Made by a program: the position numbers and the translations under genes
Notes under the pieces: model-generated
Told to the model about the DNA's origin: nothing
Databases searched by the model: none
What the model saw: only the letters and a program-made list of their open reading frames with translations
Origin: Helicobacteraceae bacterium
GTDB taxonomy: Bacteria; Campylobacterota; Campylobacteria; Campylobacterales; Sulfurimonadaceae
NCBI GenBank assembly: GCA_013138865.1
Contig: WTBY01000030.1
Span: forward strand, 1 to 33,126
DNA length: 33,126 nucleotides
Direction: 5' to 3'
Part shown: piece after piece, positions 1 through 7,136 of the stretch
Numbering within the stretch: position 1 is the stretch's first letter
Layout of the letters: the number at the start of each line of letters is the position of its first letter

Positions 1-81
1 ATCTCTTACCAAAACTTAATGAATTCATATTTAACTGAGTGTGCCCATAAACATGTAAAACCTGAGTTAAAATGGGCTTAA
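1..81 (+). CDS. C-terminal end of an unknown protein, cut by the left window edge
   Basis: Frame 1 is open from the first base and ends with TAA at 79-81. It reads as a plausible soluble C-terminus of 26 residues ending in HVKPELKWA. Its beginning lies outside the window, so no family can be named. The stop codon sits five bases before the large hairpin at 87-156, and the RYYYAAC-type heptamer GCTTAAC at 76-82 overlaps the stop. Both are usual where an integron gene cassette ends in an attC site. The fragment is short enough that the open frame could be chance. Confidence 0.4.
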   Translation: MSYQNLMNSYLTECAHKHVKPELKWA

Positions 82-86
82 CAAAA

Positions 87-156
87 GTATAACAAATTCG
101 AGGAGACCAATAATTTACCCTAGCGGGAAAATTATGGCTCACGACTGCCGTTGTAT
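87..156. other. 70-base imperfect hairpin resembling an integron attC recombination site
   Basis: Outer arms GTATAAC (87-93) and GTTGTAT (150-156) pair with five Watson-Crick and two G-T pairs. Unpaired spacers follow (94-97 and 145-149). A second arm pair (98-105 with 138-144) contains TCG/CGA and GAG/CTC, with an A-A mismatch and one extra base on the left strand. The inner stem 107-120 with 125-137 includes CCC/GGG and ATAATTT/AAATTAT and closes on a TAGC loop. R box, spacer, L box with an extrahelical base, and variable terminal stem is the architecture of attC. The match to RYYYAAC / GTTRRRY is imperfect: the third base of the left box is A and pairs with T154. A structured RNA or a decayed mobile-element end are alternatives. 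No integrase is in the window. Confidence 0.35.
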
Positions 157-180
157 CTAAGTTGCCATTATATTTAGGAC

Positions 181-348
181 TTGAAAGAAGAGCAAATTAA
201 TAAATGGATAAAGAATGGTGCTAACTCTTTGGAAGCAGAGCAGCTTTTTGATGAAATGGTTAATGACCCATATTATTCAGATTCTGATATGGATGCACTT
301 TCAGATTACTCCATAAATGAAAGAATAAAACTATACACTAAAACTTAA
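181..348 (+). CDS. Small ORF or gene fragment, 55 codons, unknown function
   Basis: The frame opens with TTG at 181, two codons after an in-frame TAG (175-177), and ends with TAA at 346-348. AGGA at 176-179 is too close to the TTG to be a good ribosome site. The product is acidic, with LEAEQLFDEMV followed by a Tyr/Ser/Asp-rich stretch, and looks like genuine coding sequence. No family is recognised. It may be a whole small cassette gene or the surviving C-terminus of a larger one. Its last three codons form the left arm of the palindrome at 340-368. Confidence 0.35.
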   Translation: MKEEQINKWIKNGANSLEAEQLFDEMVNDPYYSDSDMDALSDYSINERIKLYTKT

Positions 349-368
349 GTGAACTTCACTTAAGTTTT
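340..368. terminator. Perfect 14-bp inverted repeat, probable bidirectional terminator
   Basis: AAAACTTAAGTGAA (340-353) and TTCACTTAAGTTTT (355-368) are exact reverse complements around one central base. Each strand ends the stem in a short T run. It overlaps the stop codon of the ORF ending at 348 and lies just before the antitoxin remnant, so it could also act as an operator for that locus. Confidence 0.5.
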
Positions 369-408
369 GTTATAATAATCTAATACTAACTGATTAATGG
401 AGAAAATT

Positions 409-647
409 ATGCAATTAGCAGTAAATATATCATTACCAAACATTTTAACCTTAATATCTCAAATGTCATTAAATGAAATTGAACAAGTTAAAAATAAAAT
501 AGTAGAAAAAGAGCTTTATTTTAAAACATTTAAAAAAGATAAAATTGAAGATGTTATGAGTGATTTTCAAAAGAATATTATTCAGATGACTTTCTAAAAG
601 ACTTGGAAAATGGCTTAAAAAAGAGTTCTATTTATAATGCAGATTAG
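409..647 (+). pseudogene. Frameshifted antitoxin-like gene of a type II toxin-antitoxin pair
   Basis: ATG at 409 is preceded by TGGAGAA and is a better start than the in-frame ATG at 397. The frame runs MQLAVNISLPNILTLISQMS and on to DVMSDFQK, then hits a stop at 595-597. Adding one base in the A run at 569-572 restores a continuous frame: E-YYSDDFLKDLENGLKK and then SSIYNAD, with TAG at 645-647. The restored protein would be about 80 residues, predicted helical and charged, as expected of a small antitoxin. Assignment as antitoxin rests on its size and on the toxin-like remnant that follows immediately. I cannot name the family with certainty. Confidence 0.5.
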
Positions 648-727
648 ACAAAAAATATAGAGCTATTTTTATTTATGTTGATGAGAATACGATTGAGATA
701 GTAATGTTTACAAATCATTACAAGTAG
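638..727 (+). pseudogene. C-terminal remnant of a RelE/ParE-like toxin
   Basis: In the frame ending with TAG at 725-727 the sequence reads RLDKKYRAIFIYVDENTIEI and then VMFTNHYK. An arginine-containing strand, a turn with acidic residues, a second beta strand and a terminal basic tail is the typical end of a RelE/ParE-superfamily toxin. The frame is closed by TAA at 635-637, so only about 28 residues remain of an expected 80-100. The N-terminal two thirds are missing. The remnant abuts the antitoxin-like stop codon, which suggests a deletion between the two genes. Confidence 0.45.
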
Positions 728-794
728 AAACTGCTTATAAGTTCAGATATAACAATGAAATGATTATCAGTTAATAAAATAACTGTACCAACAT

Positions 795-2108
795 TTAAGA
801 GTTTTCTATCAACTCCTTAGGTAACTCTTTTTTAGGCTTAATATTAGAAACTTTTTTAAGTTCAGTTGCTTGTGTAACTAGGTTTCCACTACCAGTGCTA
901 AGCTTTGAGAAAGCATCGTTATAACTTTTTGTAGAGACTTCTAAGCTTTTTCCTACTTTTTCAAGATCAGCTACAAAATTTACAAATTTAGTATAAAGCT
1001 TCTCAGCACGGTCATAAACATTAGCAATGTTTTGAGCCTGTTTTTCATACCTCCATGTATTCTCTACCGCACGAAGTGCAACAAGCAGGGTTGTGGGACT
1101 AACTAAAATTATTTTTTGTTTAAAAGCTTCATCATATAAGTTTACATCACTATCAAGTGCTAACATTAATGCACTCTCAATAGGCACAAACATAAAAATA
1201 AAGTCTAATGAATTTACATCTTTTAAATTTTCATATTTTTTAGCAGATAGTTTTTTAACATGATCATAAATAGCACTTACATGAGCTTTTAAATATACTT
1301 TTTTTTCATCTTCATCTTCACAAGCTATATATTTAGTATAAGCATTCAAAGAGTTTTTAGCATCTATAATAATATGGCGTTCATCAGGCAAGTTTACGAT
1401 CACATCTGGTCTGAAAGTGTTGTTATCTTCATCTTTTAGGCTAACTTCTCGTCTAAACTCATGACCTTCTCGTAGACCACTTGACTCTAAAACTTTTTCT
1501 AAAACCATCTCACCCCAAATACCTTGCTGTTTCGACTGACCTTTAAGTGCATTAGTTAAGTTAGTAGCGTCTGTACTTATTTTTAAGTTTAACTCTTTTA
1601 AAGACTTTAACTCATTTTGCAAGGCTGAACGATCTTTTGCCTCTTTCTCATAAACATCTTCAACTTTTTTCTTAAACTCATTAAGTTGTTGCTTCATAGG
1701 GTTTAAAATAAGTCCTAAACTCTCTTGATGTTGAGAACTGAACTTTTTTGAGTTACTATCTAAGATCTCAGTTGCAAGGTTTTTAAACTCTTTTTTTAGT
1801 TGCTCTTCATTCTCTTGTAAGAGTTGTAGTTTCTCTTGTGTAGAGCTTTGTTGCTCTTCTAGCTTAGTTTGAAGTGATGATATAGTTATATTTGCATCTG
1901 CAAGGGTATCTTTAAGGTCACTATATTCTGTATTTAACTCTTTTAACTCATCTTGTGATGAGAGTAAATTATTTACTCTCTCACTAAGTGTTGCACGATC
2001 CACATTTAGTAAGCTTAACTGCTCTTTTAAATTTACTACCTTATATATAGAAAAGCTCAAAATTATTAAACTTAGTGCTAATATGACTACAATTGTGATA
2101 CTTTCCAT
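795..2108 (-). CDS. rmuC: RmuC family DNA recombination protein
   Basis: 437 residues. An N-terminal membrane helix (about residues 4-24) is followed by a long coiled coil (about 25-170). The C-terminal domain begins with a GIWGEMVLEKVLESSGL stretch and continues with FRPDVIVNLPDERHIIIDAK, the D...DAK core of a PD-(D/E)XK nuclease-like fold. RmuC proteins limit rearrangements at inverted repeats in E. coli; the biochemical activity is not well defined. The start has an AAGGATTT ribosome site and a TATAAT box upstream on the minus strand (2133-2138). Length and domain order are normal for the family. Confidence 0.92.
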   Translation of the reverse strand: MESITIVVILALSLIILSFSIYKVVNLKEQLSLLNVDRATLSERVNNLLSSQDELKELNTEYSDLKDTLADANITISSLQTKLEEQQSSTQEKLQLLQENEEQLKKEFKNLATEILDSNSKKFSSQHQESLGLILNPMKQQLNEFKKKVEDVYEKEAKDRSALQNELKSLKELNLKISTDATNLTNALKGQSKQQGIWGEMVLEKVLESSGLREGHEFRREVSLKDEDNNTFRPDVIVNLPDERHIIIDAKNSLNAYTKYIACEDEDEKKVYLKAHVSAIYDHVKKLSAKKYENLKDVNSLDFIFMFVPIESALMLALDSDVNLYDEAFKQKIILVSPTTLLVALRAVENTWRYEKQAQNIANVYDRAEKLYTKFVNFVADLEKVGKSLEVSTKSYNDAFSKLSTGSGNLVTQATELKKVSNIKPKKELPKELIENS

Positions 2109-2132
2109 ATTAAATCCTTATTAAATTTATGT

Positions 2133-2138
2133 ATTATA
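2133..2138 (-). promoter_or_regulatory. -10 box for rmuC
   Basis: On the minus strand this is a perfect TATAAT, about 25 bases before the rmuC ATG. The -35 region is not conserved, as is common for the housekeeping sigma factor of Campylobacterota. Confidence 0.5.
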
Positions 2139-2171
2139 TCTCAACATAGGATAACTTGAAGTTAAGTTAGC

Positions 2172-2177
2172 TATAAT
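2172..2177 (+). promoter_or_regulatory. -10 box for the DEAD-box helicase, implying an approximately 80-base 5' leader
   Basis: TATAAT here would start transcription near 2184, leaving a leader of about 80 bases before the helicase. The leader carries a possible long-range pairing of GGACA (2195-2199) with TGTCC (2250-2254) just before the start codon. Long leaders are known for cold-shock helicase genes in other bacteria. Any such role here is inference. Confidence 0.4.
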
Positions 2178-2262
2178 CCGCACAAATATACTCTGGACAA
2201 CTGCGGAAAACTCCTTATACAACACAATTTGTAAGTACTTTTTTATAGCTGTCCTAACATGA

Positions 2263-3966
2263 ATGGATAACATAATGGAAAATGAACAACAAAACGTTGA
2301 AGTAGAAGCAGTTGAGGCAACAGAGCCTTTAGTAACATTTAATGACTTTGGTTTTAAGCCACAACTAATGAAAAGTATTGAGGACGCTGGTTTTAAAGTA
2401 CCAAGCCCTATTCAAGAAAAAGCTATGCCTTTTGTATCAGATGGTAGAGATATCGTTGCACAAGCACATACAGGTACAGGTAAAACTGCAGCATTTGGTC
2501 TACCAATACTTAACAAGATGACACTAGATGGTGGAGTTGAAACTTTAGTTATTACTCCAACTCGTGAGTTAGCTAACCAAGTTGCAGATGAACTATTTAA
2601 ATATGGTCGTAACTTAGGTATTCGCACTGTTACAGTTTACGGTGGTAGTTCATACAACCGTCAACTAGATATGATCAGTCGTGGTGCACAAGTTGTTATC
2701 GCAACTCCAGGTCGTCTTTTAGACATCTTAAAAAAAGGGTTAGTTAAAAACTTTAACCCAACTACAATTGTATTAGATGAAGCTGATGAGATGCTTGATA
2801 TGGGTTTCTTAGATGATATTAATGAAATATTTACTTATGTACCTAAAGTTCGTCAAACACTTCTTTTCTCAGCAACTATGCCAATGCCAATCAAGAAACT
2901 TGCAGAGCGTATTTTAGATAACCCTGAGTTTATTACGGTTACAAATAAAGAGACTACTAACAAAGATATTTCTCAAGAGTACTATGTGATTGATGAGCGT
3001 GAGCGTGATGATGCAATCATCAGACTTATGGACGCATCAAATGATTCTAAGAAAAGTATCGTATTTTGTCGTACTAAAAAAGAAGTTGATCGTCTAAGTA
3101 TTGTTCTTTCAGCTGCTGGTTATACTGCAAAAGGACTTCATGGAGATATGGAGCAACGATCACGCGAGAGTGTTATAAAAGGTCTTAAAGATGGAGCTAT
3201 TGATGTTCTGATCGCAACTGATGTTGCTGCTCGTGGTCTTCACATTGATGATATTAGTCATGTATACAACTACCATATTCCTTTTGAAGCAGAAGCTTAT
3301 GTTCACCGTATTGGTAGAACTGGCCGTGCAGGAACTAAAGGTCTTGCGATCACACTTGTTACTCCACATGAATTTCGTGAACTTCAAAGAATTAAATCAA
3401 AAGTTGGAACTACTATGGTTCACGCTTTTATACCTTCGAAGCATGATGTTAAAGAGAAAACTCTTAACAAGCTTATAGCTTCTATAGAGAACCAAAAAGT
3501 TTATGATGAAGCGCACAAAGTTCTTGATGCTTTAAAAGAAGAGTATGATCACGACAATATTGCTTATAAACTTATCTCTATGTTACTTGATAACCAAAAT
3601 ATTCAAGGTCCAAATCATATTGGTTTAGATCAAGCACGCTTAACTAAAATTTTAGAGAACTTAGACCGTAATGGTAGAAGTGGCGGCGGCGGTGGCGGTA
3701 GACGTCATGGTGGTGGCGGTGGTGGTTACCGTGGTAATAGAAGTCGTTCAGGTGGCGGTGGTGGTTACCGTGGTAATAACGATCGCAATAGCGGTGGTGG
3801 CGGTAGTGATCGTAATAGTGGCGGCGGTGGTTACCGTGGTAACAGCGATCGCAACAACAGCGGTGGAAATGGTGGCGGTGGTTACCGTGGTAAATCAGGA
3901 AGTTCTGATCGTCCAAGTGGTGGCGGTGGTAGAGATCGTAATTCAGAAAGACGTCCTCAAAACTAA
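2263..3966 (+). CDS. DEAD-box ATP-dependent RNA helicase with Gly/Arg-rich tail
   Basis: 567 residues, with all core motifs in order: Q motif (F30, Q51), AHTGTGKT (68-75), PTRELA (99-104), TPGR (148-151), DEAD (172-175), SAT (203-205), ARGLHID (323-329) and HRIGRTGR (348-355). In motif V a histidine stands where aspartate is common (ARGLDI). Residues 472-567 form a low-complexity tail of Gly runs with repeated YRGN units, an RNA-binding style of extension. Expected roles are ribosome assembly and mRNA turnover in the cytoplasm. It resembles the RhlE/DeaD group, but the subgroup cannot be fixed by eye. No strong ribosome site decides between ATG 2263 and ATG 2275. Confidence 0.93.
   Translation: MDNIMENEQQNVEVEAVEATEPLVTFNDFGFKPQLMKSIEDAGFKVPSPIQEKAMPFVSDGRDIVAQAHTGTGKTAAFGLPILNKMTLDGGVETLVITPTRELANQVADELFKYGRNLGIRTVTVYGGSSYNRQLDMISRGAQVVIATPGRLLDILKKGLVKNFNPTTIVLDEADEMLDMGFLDDINEIFTYVPKVRQTLLFSATMPMPIKKLAERILDNPEFITVTNKETTNKDISQEYYVIDERERDDAIIRLMDASNDSKKSIVFCRTKKEVDRLSIVLSAAGYTAKGLHGDMEQRSRESVIKGLKDGAIDVLIATDVAARGLHIDDISHVYNYHIPFEAEAYVHRIGRTGRAGTKGLAITLVTPHEFRELQRIKSKVGTTMVHAFIPSKHDVKEKTLNKLIASIENQKVYDEAHKVLDALKEEYDHDNIAYKLISMLLDNQNIQGPNHIGLDQARLTKILENLDRNGRSGGGGGGRRHGGGGGGYRGNRSRSGGGGGYRGNNDRNSGGGGSDRNSGGGGYRGNSDRNNSGGNGGGGYRGKSGSSDRPSGGGGRDRNSERRPQN
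3673..3945 (+). repeat. Degenerate GGT/GGC-rich tandem repeats encoding Gly-rich YRGN units
   Basis: About 270 bases made of GGTGGCGGTGG-like runs alternating with TACCGTGGTAA (Tyr-Arg-Gly-Asn/Lys) units and GATCGTAA/GATCGCAA (Asp-Arg-Asn) units. Base composition is far more G-rich than anywhere else in the window. Such repeats tend to change in copy number, so tail length probably varies between strains. Confidence 0.8.
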
Positions 3967-3979
3967 ACACCAAATTCTT

Positions 3980-4011
3980 AAGCTTTTAGATGTATATTAC
4001 TCTAAAAGCTT
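3980..4011. terminator. Terminator between the helicase and the nitrite reductase gene
   Basis: AAGCTTTTAGA (3980-3990) pairs with TCTAAAAGCTT (4001-4011) across a 10-base loop. A T-rich TCTTCTT follows on the plus strand. It lies between convergent genes ending at 3966 and 4017. Confidence 0.7.
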
Positions 4012-4016
4012 TCTTC

Positions 4017-5837
4017 TTAAAACTTTATTTGAACTAATTCCGAAAATACAACTGCTCTATTTTTATTATCTTTATTCATTTTAACTATTAAGTCTTTTAT
4101 TTTTTCATCTTCTAGCTCAGAACAATTATACTTTAGTGTCGTACCTATCTCTTCTATTTCAACCTCTTCAGTTGCACTTATTTTATCTTTAAAGCCAAAG
4201 CCTAACTCAATATTTTCTTTTTTAGCATACGCCAATAGAACCATCAGAAAGCCTATACTTGCATGTGAATAGTTTGAGAGTATACGATCGTAAAAGCTCT
4301 CAAATGTTTCATTCAAGTTTTTTAATCTTCTATATTCACTTACTATTGACTCTACATAAAAACGAGCAAATCTTAATGGCACGGACTTTAGTACACTATG
4401 TCCCTCTTTAGACTCACTACTTACTTTACCACCAAGCAGTATATTTACACCATACTCACTCACACCATCTACTTTAGCTTTACAGCCCTCAAAACCAATG
4501 TCTGCTAAACCATGAACACCACAACCTTTAACACAAGCTGACCAATACATTCTTACTCTTGAGTTTTCAGGAAGTTCTACATTTACGCTTAAGTACTCAG
4601 CCATCTCAATAGCATCACTCTTGTTAGGAATTACACCAAATGGGCAGTGTTCAACACCAGCACAAGCGATCAGATTATTAAAGTACGGAGTATTAACACT
4701 CTTAAACTCTTCAAATATCTCTTCTTTTAACAAAAGCTCTAGTGAGTTCTCTTGTACACCTAAAATATAGAGACTTTGAGTTGTATCTAAACGAATAAGT
4801 GAGTTACCATATTTTTTAGCCACTTCACTTACTTTTATCATAGCACCACCACTAAAAACTCCAGATGGAACTACCATATGAACAGCGTAACTACCATCTT
4901 TAAGAGCAATTTTTCCTTGATCGTTATCAGCGTTATCCAACTGAGTAAGAGTTATACCACAAGTTGCAAACTCTATTTTAGCTCGCTCTCTTACAGTTTT
5001 AGTAAACTCAGTCATTCCTACACTCTCTATAAGGAAATGAAGCCTATTTTTATTTCTATTGTCACGAAAACCATACTCTTTAAAGATCTCTAAAAGAGCT
5101 TGAAAACAGCTTTTAACCTCAGCCTCATCTTTTAAAAATAGATCAGCATTTTTTGCGATCACACCAACTTTTCCACCAAGATATAAGTTATAGCCATAAA
5201 TACCATCTTTTTGAGCTAAAACAAAACAGCAATCATTTCCAAAAACGTTACAACGGTTTGTGGTAGAACCTGTGATCGAAGCGTTAAACTTTCTAGGAAG
5301 AGTTGAGATCCACTCCCAGTTGTTTAAAAAATCATCTTGTAGATTTAAAAGTAGGTTTTGAGATGGTAAAATATTGTCAAATCCTAACTCATCAAGTGGA
5401 TCATTTAAAATATTTCTTACATTATCAACACCTGTTTGAAATGTACTCATACCAACAGCATTTAAAGCTTTTAAAATAGTAGGGATATTCTCAATAGAGA
5501 CAAACCTTAACTCACTTTGCGATCGTGTAGTTAGATCAATATAATCATTACCATATTTTTGTGCCATATAGCCAATAACACTAGCCTGTTCAGCATTTAA
5601 CTGACCACCGGGTATTCTGATCTTGATCATAAATTGTTCAGGTGTTGCTGGACGGTAGTAAATTCCAAAACATTTTAAGAAGTAGCTTTTGTCTTCATCT
5701 GGTATGCTATCAAATCCATTTTGTGCATAATAATCTAACTTATCAAATGAACTTTTTGCATCACCATCATTTTTTAGCTTCTCAATTTTATTTAGTTTTT
5801 TATTTCTCTCATTAAATGCTTCTTCCATTTTACTCAT
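4017..5837 (-). CDS. nirA: Siroheme / 4Fe-4S nitrite reductase, probably ferredoxin-dependent (NirA type)
   Basis: 606 residues. Two ferredoxin-like half domains occur (about 65-140 and 315-375). Cysteines for the coupled 4Fe-4S/siroheme centre are C392-x5-C398 (CAGVEHC) and C435-x3-C439 (CVKGC, followed by GVHGLADIGF). The KDGIYGYNLYLGG stretch matches the nitrite reductase side of the family. Expected reaction: six-electron reduction of nitrite to ammonium in the cytoplasm. Sulfite reductase is the main alternative, but the neighbouring siroheme synthase, nitrate reductase and nitrate transporter favour nitrite. The gene overlaps cysG by 8 bases, implying translational coupling. It is somewhat longer than common NirA proteins because of an extended C-terminus. 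Confidence 0.85.
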   Translation of the reverse strand: MSKMEEAFNERNKKLNKIEKLKNDGDAKSSFDKLDYYAQNGFDSIPDEDKSYFLKCFGIYYRPATPEQFMIKIRIPGGQLNAEQASVIGYMAQKYGNDYIDLTTRSQSELRFVSIENIPTILKALNAVGMSTFQTGVDNVRNILNDPLDELGFDNILPSQNLLLNLQDDFLNNWEWISTLPRKFNASITGSTTNRCNVFGNDCCFVLAQKDGIYGYNLYLGGKVGVIAKNADLFLKDEAEVKSCFQALLEIFKEYGFRDNRNKNRLHFLIESVGMTEFTKTVRERAKIEFATCGITLTQLDNADNDQGKIALKDGSYAVHMVVPSGVFSGGAMIKVSEVAKKYGNSLIRLDTTQSLYILGVQENSLELLLKEEIFEEFKSVNTPYFNNLIACAGVEHCPFGVIPNKSDAIEMAEYLSVNVELPENSRVRMYWSACVKGCGVHGLADIGFEGCKAKVDGVSEYGVNILLGGKVSSESKEGHSVLKSVPLRFARFYVESIVSEYRRLKNLNETFESFYDRILSNYSHASIGFLMVLLAYAKKENIELGFGFKDKISATEEVEIEEIGTTLKYNCSELEDEKIKDLIVKMNKDNKNRAVVFSELVQIKF

Positions 5838-7032
5838 AATTATTCTCCATATTTGGTAATATTTTTTGAAGCTCTACTACTTCTCCAAAAACTAAAATTG
5901 CTGGTCTATCAACCCCACTACAAAGCTCAACAAGTTCTTTTAAAGTTCCAACTCTTGTACTTTGATTTTCTCTTGAAGCATTAGAAATAATTGCAACTTT
6001 AGTACTCATTTGTACTTCTAACTCTGTTGCTCGTGAAAGGATCTCTTTAGCACGGCTTACACCCATCAAAACAACTGTTGTATGGTTTGGCATCTTCAGT
6101 AAATCTACCCACTCTAAGTTGACACTGTTACCTTTAAAGTGTGCAGATACTATGCTCATATTAGTTGCGTAACCTCTTGCAGTTGGTGCTATTCCTGCAG
6201 TCGCGCAACCTGCGATCGCAGAGCTTATACCTGGTATAACTTCAACCTTTATACCCTCATTAACAAGTGCGATCGCCTCTTCACTTCCTCTTCCAAATAT
6301 ATAAGGGTCACCACTCTTTAACCTTGCTATAACTTTACCTTTTAAAGCGTACTCTACAAGTAGTTTGTTTATTTCATCTTGTTTAATGGAGTGAAAGCCT
6401 TTTTGTTTACCTACCATTACTCTCTCACACTCGCTAGGAATTATCTCTATAATCTCTTGAGATATAAGATGATCTATAAAAACAACATCAGCTCTTTGAA
6501 TAATGTTATACGCTTTTATTGTTAAAAGTTCAACATCACCCAAACCACAACCCACTAAGTAGACTTGTGCAAGTGCTTTTTTGGTTTCAGGCAGGTCTAT
6601 AACTCCTGCTTTACGATCACTCATAGCTTTGTCACAAAACTCTTCTATATTTTTAGGCATGATCTTCTTTATACGATCACGAATTATCTGCGTTGCAGTG
6701 GGTGAGCTTCCAGCGGAGCTAACTGCTACTTTAAAGTTTCCATACTCTAAAAGTGAAGCAAAATAGAAGTCACAAAGTTCTGGTTTATCAACTACATTTA
6801 GTAAAAGATTAAACTTTTTTTTGTACGCTATTAAAAGATCACTTACCTCTTTAGAACCAGTTGCATCAACCACAATCTCATAATCTTCAAGATCAGTAAT
6901 TTTAAATTTAGTAACTACTGTTTTGAATTCGATCTCATTTCGTTTTAAAACAGATGCTTTGTGCTCTGCAACTACTCCATTTCCTATAAGTAATATTTTT
7001 TTATTATTTAAAACTATTGGTAATGTTTTCAT
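5830..7032 (-). CDS. cysG: Siroheme synthase (precorrin-2 dehydrogenase plus uroporphyrinogen-III C-methyltransferase)
   Basis: 400 residues. Residues 1-150 form a Rossmann-like CysG N-terminal domain with a nucleotide-binding GNGVVAEHK (variant of the usual GGGxVAxRK). Residues about 153-390 form a tetrapyrrole methylase with VYLVGCGLGDVELLTIKA, the RLKSGDPYIFGRG motif, a VIPGISSA stretch and TARGYA. It supplies the siroheme for the downstream nitrite reductase. It is shorter than E. coli CysG (457 residues), so the dehydrogenase/chelatase half is compact. It is preceded by its own predicted promoter and operator (7077-7131), so it can be expressed apart from the nitrate reductase genes. Confidence 0.9.
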   Translation of the reverse strand: MKTLPIVLNNKKILLIGNGVVAEHKASVLKRNEIEFKTVVTKFKITDLEDYEIVVDATGSKEVSDLLIAYKKKFNLLLNVVDKPELCDFYFASLLEYGNFKVAVSSAGSSPTATQIIRDRIKKIMPKNIEEFCDKAMSDRKAGVIDLPETKKALAQVYLVGCGLGDVELLTIKAYNIIQRADVVFIDHLISQEIIEIIPSECERVMVGKQKGFHSIKQDEINKLLVEYALKGKVIARLKSGDPYIFGRGSEEAIALVNEGIKVEVIPGISSAIAGCATAGIAPTARGYATNMSIVSAHFKGNSVNLEWVDLLKMPNHTTVVLMGVSRAKEILSRATELEVQMSTKVAIISNASRENQSTRVGTLKELVELCSGVDRPAILVFGEVVELQKILPNMENNYE

Positions 7033-7076
7033 AAACTAAGCCTTGTGAGTTTTATTGTCCTAACATATGTATGTGA

Positions 7077-7082
7077 ATTATA
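7077..7082 (-). promoter_or_regulatory. -10 box for cysG-nirA
   Basis: A perfect TATAAT on the minus strand, about 45 bases before the cysG ATG. The end of the hexamer (7077) is exactly 45 bases from the centre of the palindrome at 7113-7131. Confidence 0.5.
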
Positions 7083-7112
7083 TTACTTATTTTGTGGTAA
7101 TTAATTTTTGAA

Positions 7113-7131
7113 TTGATTAAAATTCAATCAA
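7113..7131. promoter_or_regulatory. Candidate operator 3 of the nitrate-assimilation regulon
   Basis: TTGATTA AAATT CAATCAA, with six of seven arm positions symmetric. It is the same size and half-site as the two sites at 11032-11088. It lies in the 104-base gap between nasA and cysG. A terminator role for nasA is less likely, because no T run follows the stem on the minus strand. Confidence 0.55.
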
Positions 7132-7136
7132 GTTTT

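Noticed and set aside
31-77. Interleaved inverted repeats TTAACT/AGTTAA and GCCCAT/ATGGGC that could form a pseudoknot
   Set aside because: The region reads as the end of a coding sequence in frame 1, and 6-bp arms are weak evidence.
397-408. ATG 397 as the antitoxin start
   Set aside because: It lies within the TGGAGAA ribosome site that serves ATG 409.
768-785. CAGTTA-N6-TAACTG hairpin after rmuC as a terminator
   Set aside because: Short stem with no T run on the minus strand; may be chance.
3644-4084. Long open frames on both strands opposite and beside the helicase tail
   Set aside because: They are by-products of the Gly-rich GGT/GGC repeats; the products are His/Tyr or Val runs with no protein character.
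5830-5837. Gene fusion or frameshift between cysG and nirA
   Set aside because: Both reading frames are complete; this is an ordinary 8-base overlap.
7113-7131. Terminator for nasA
   Set aside because: No T run follows on the minus strand, and the sequence matches the two operators upstream.
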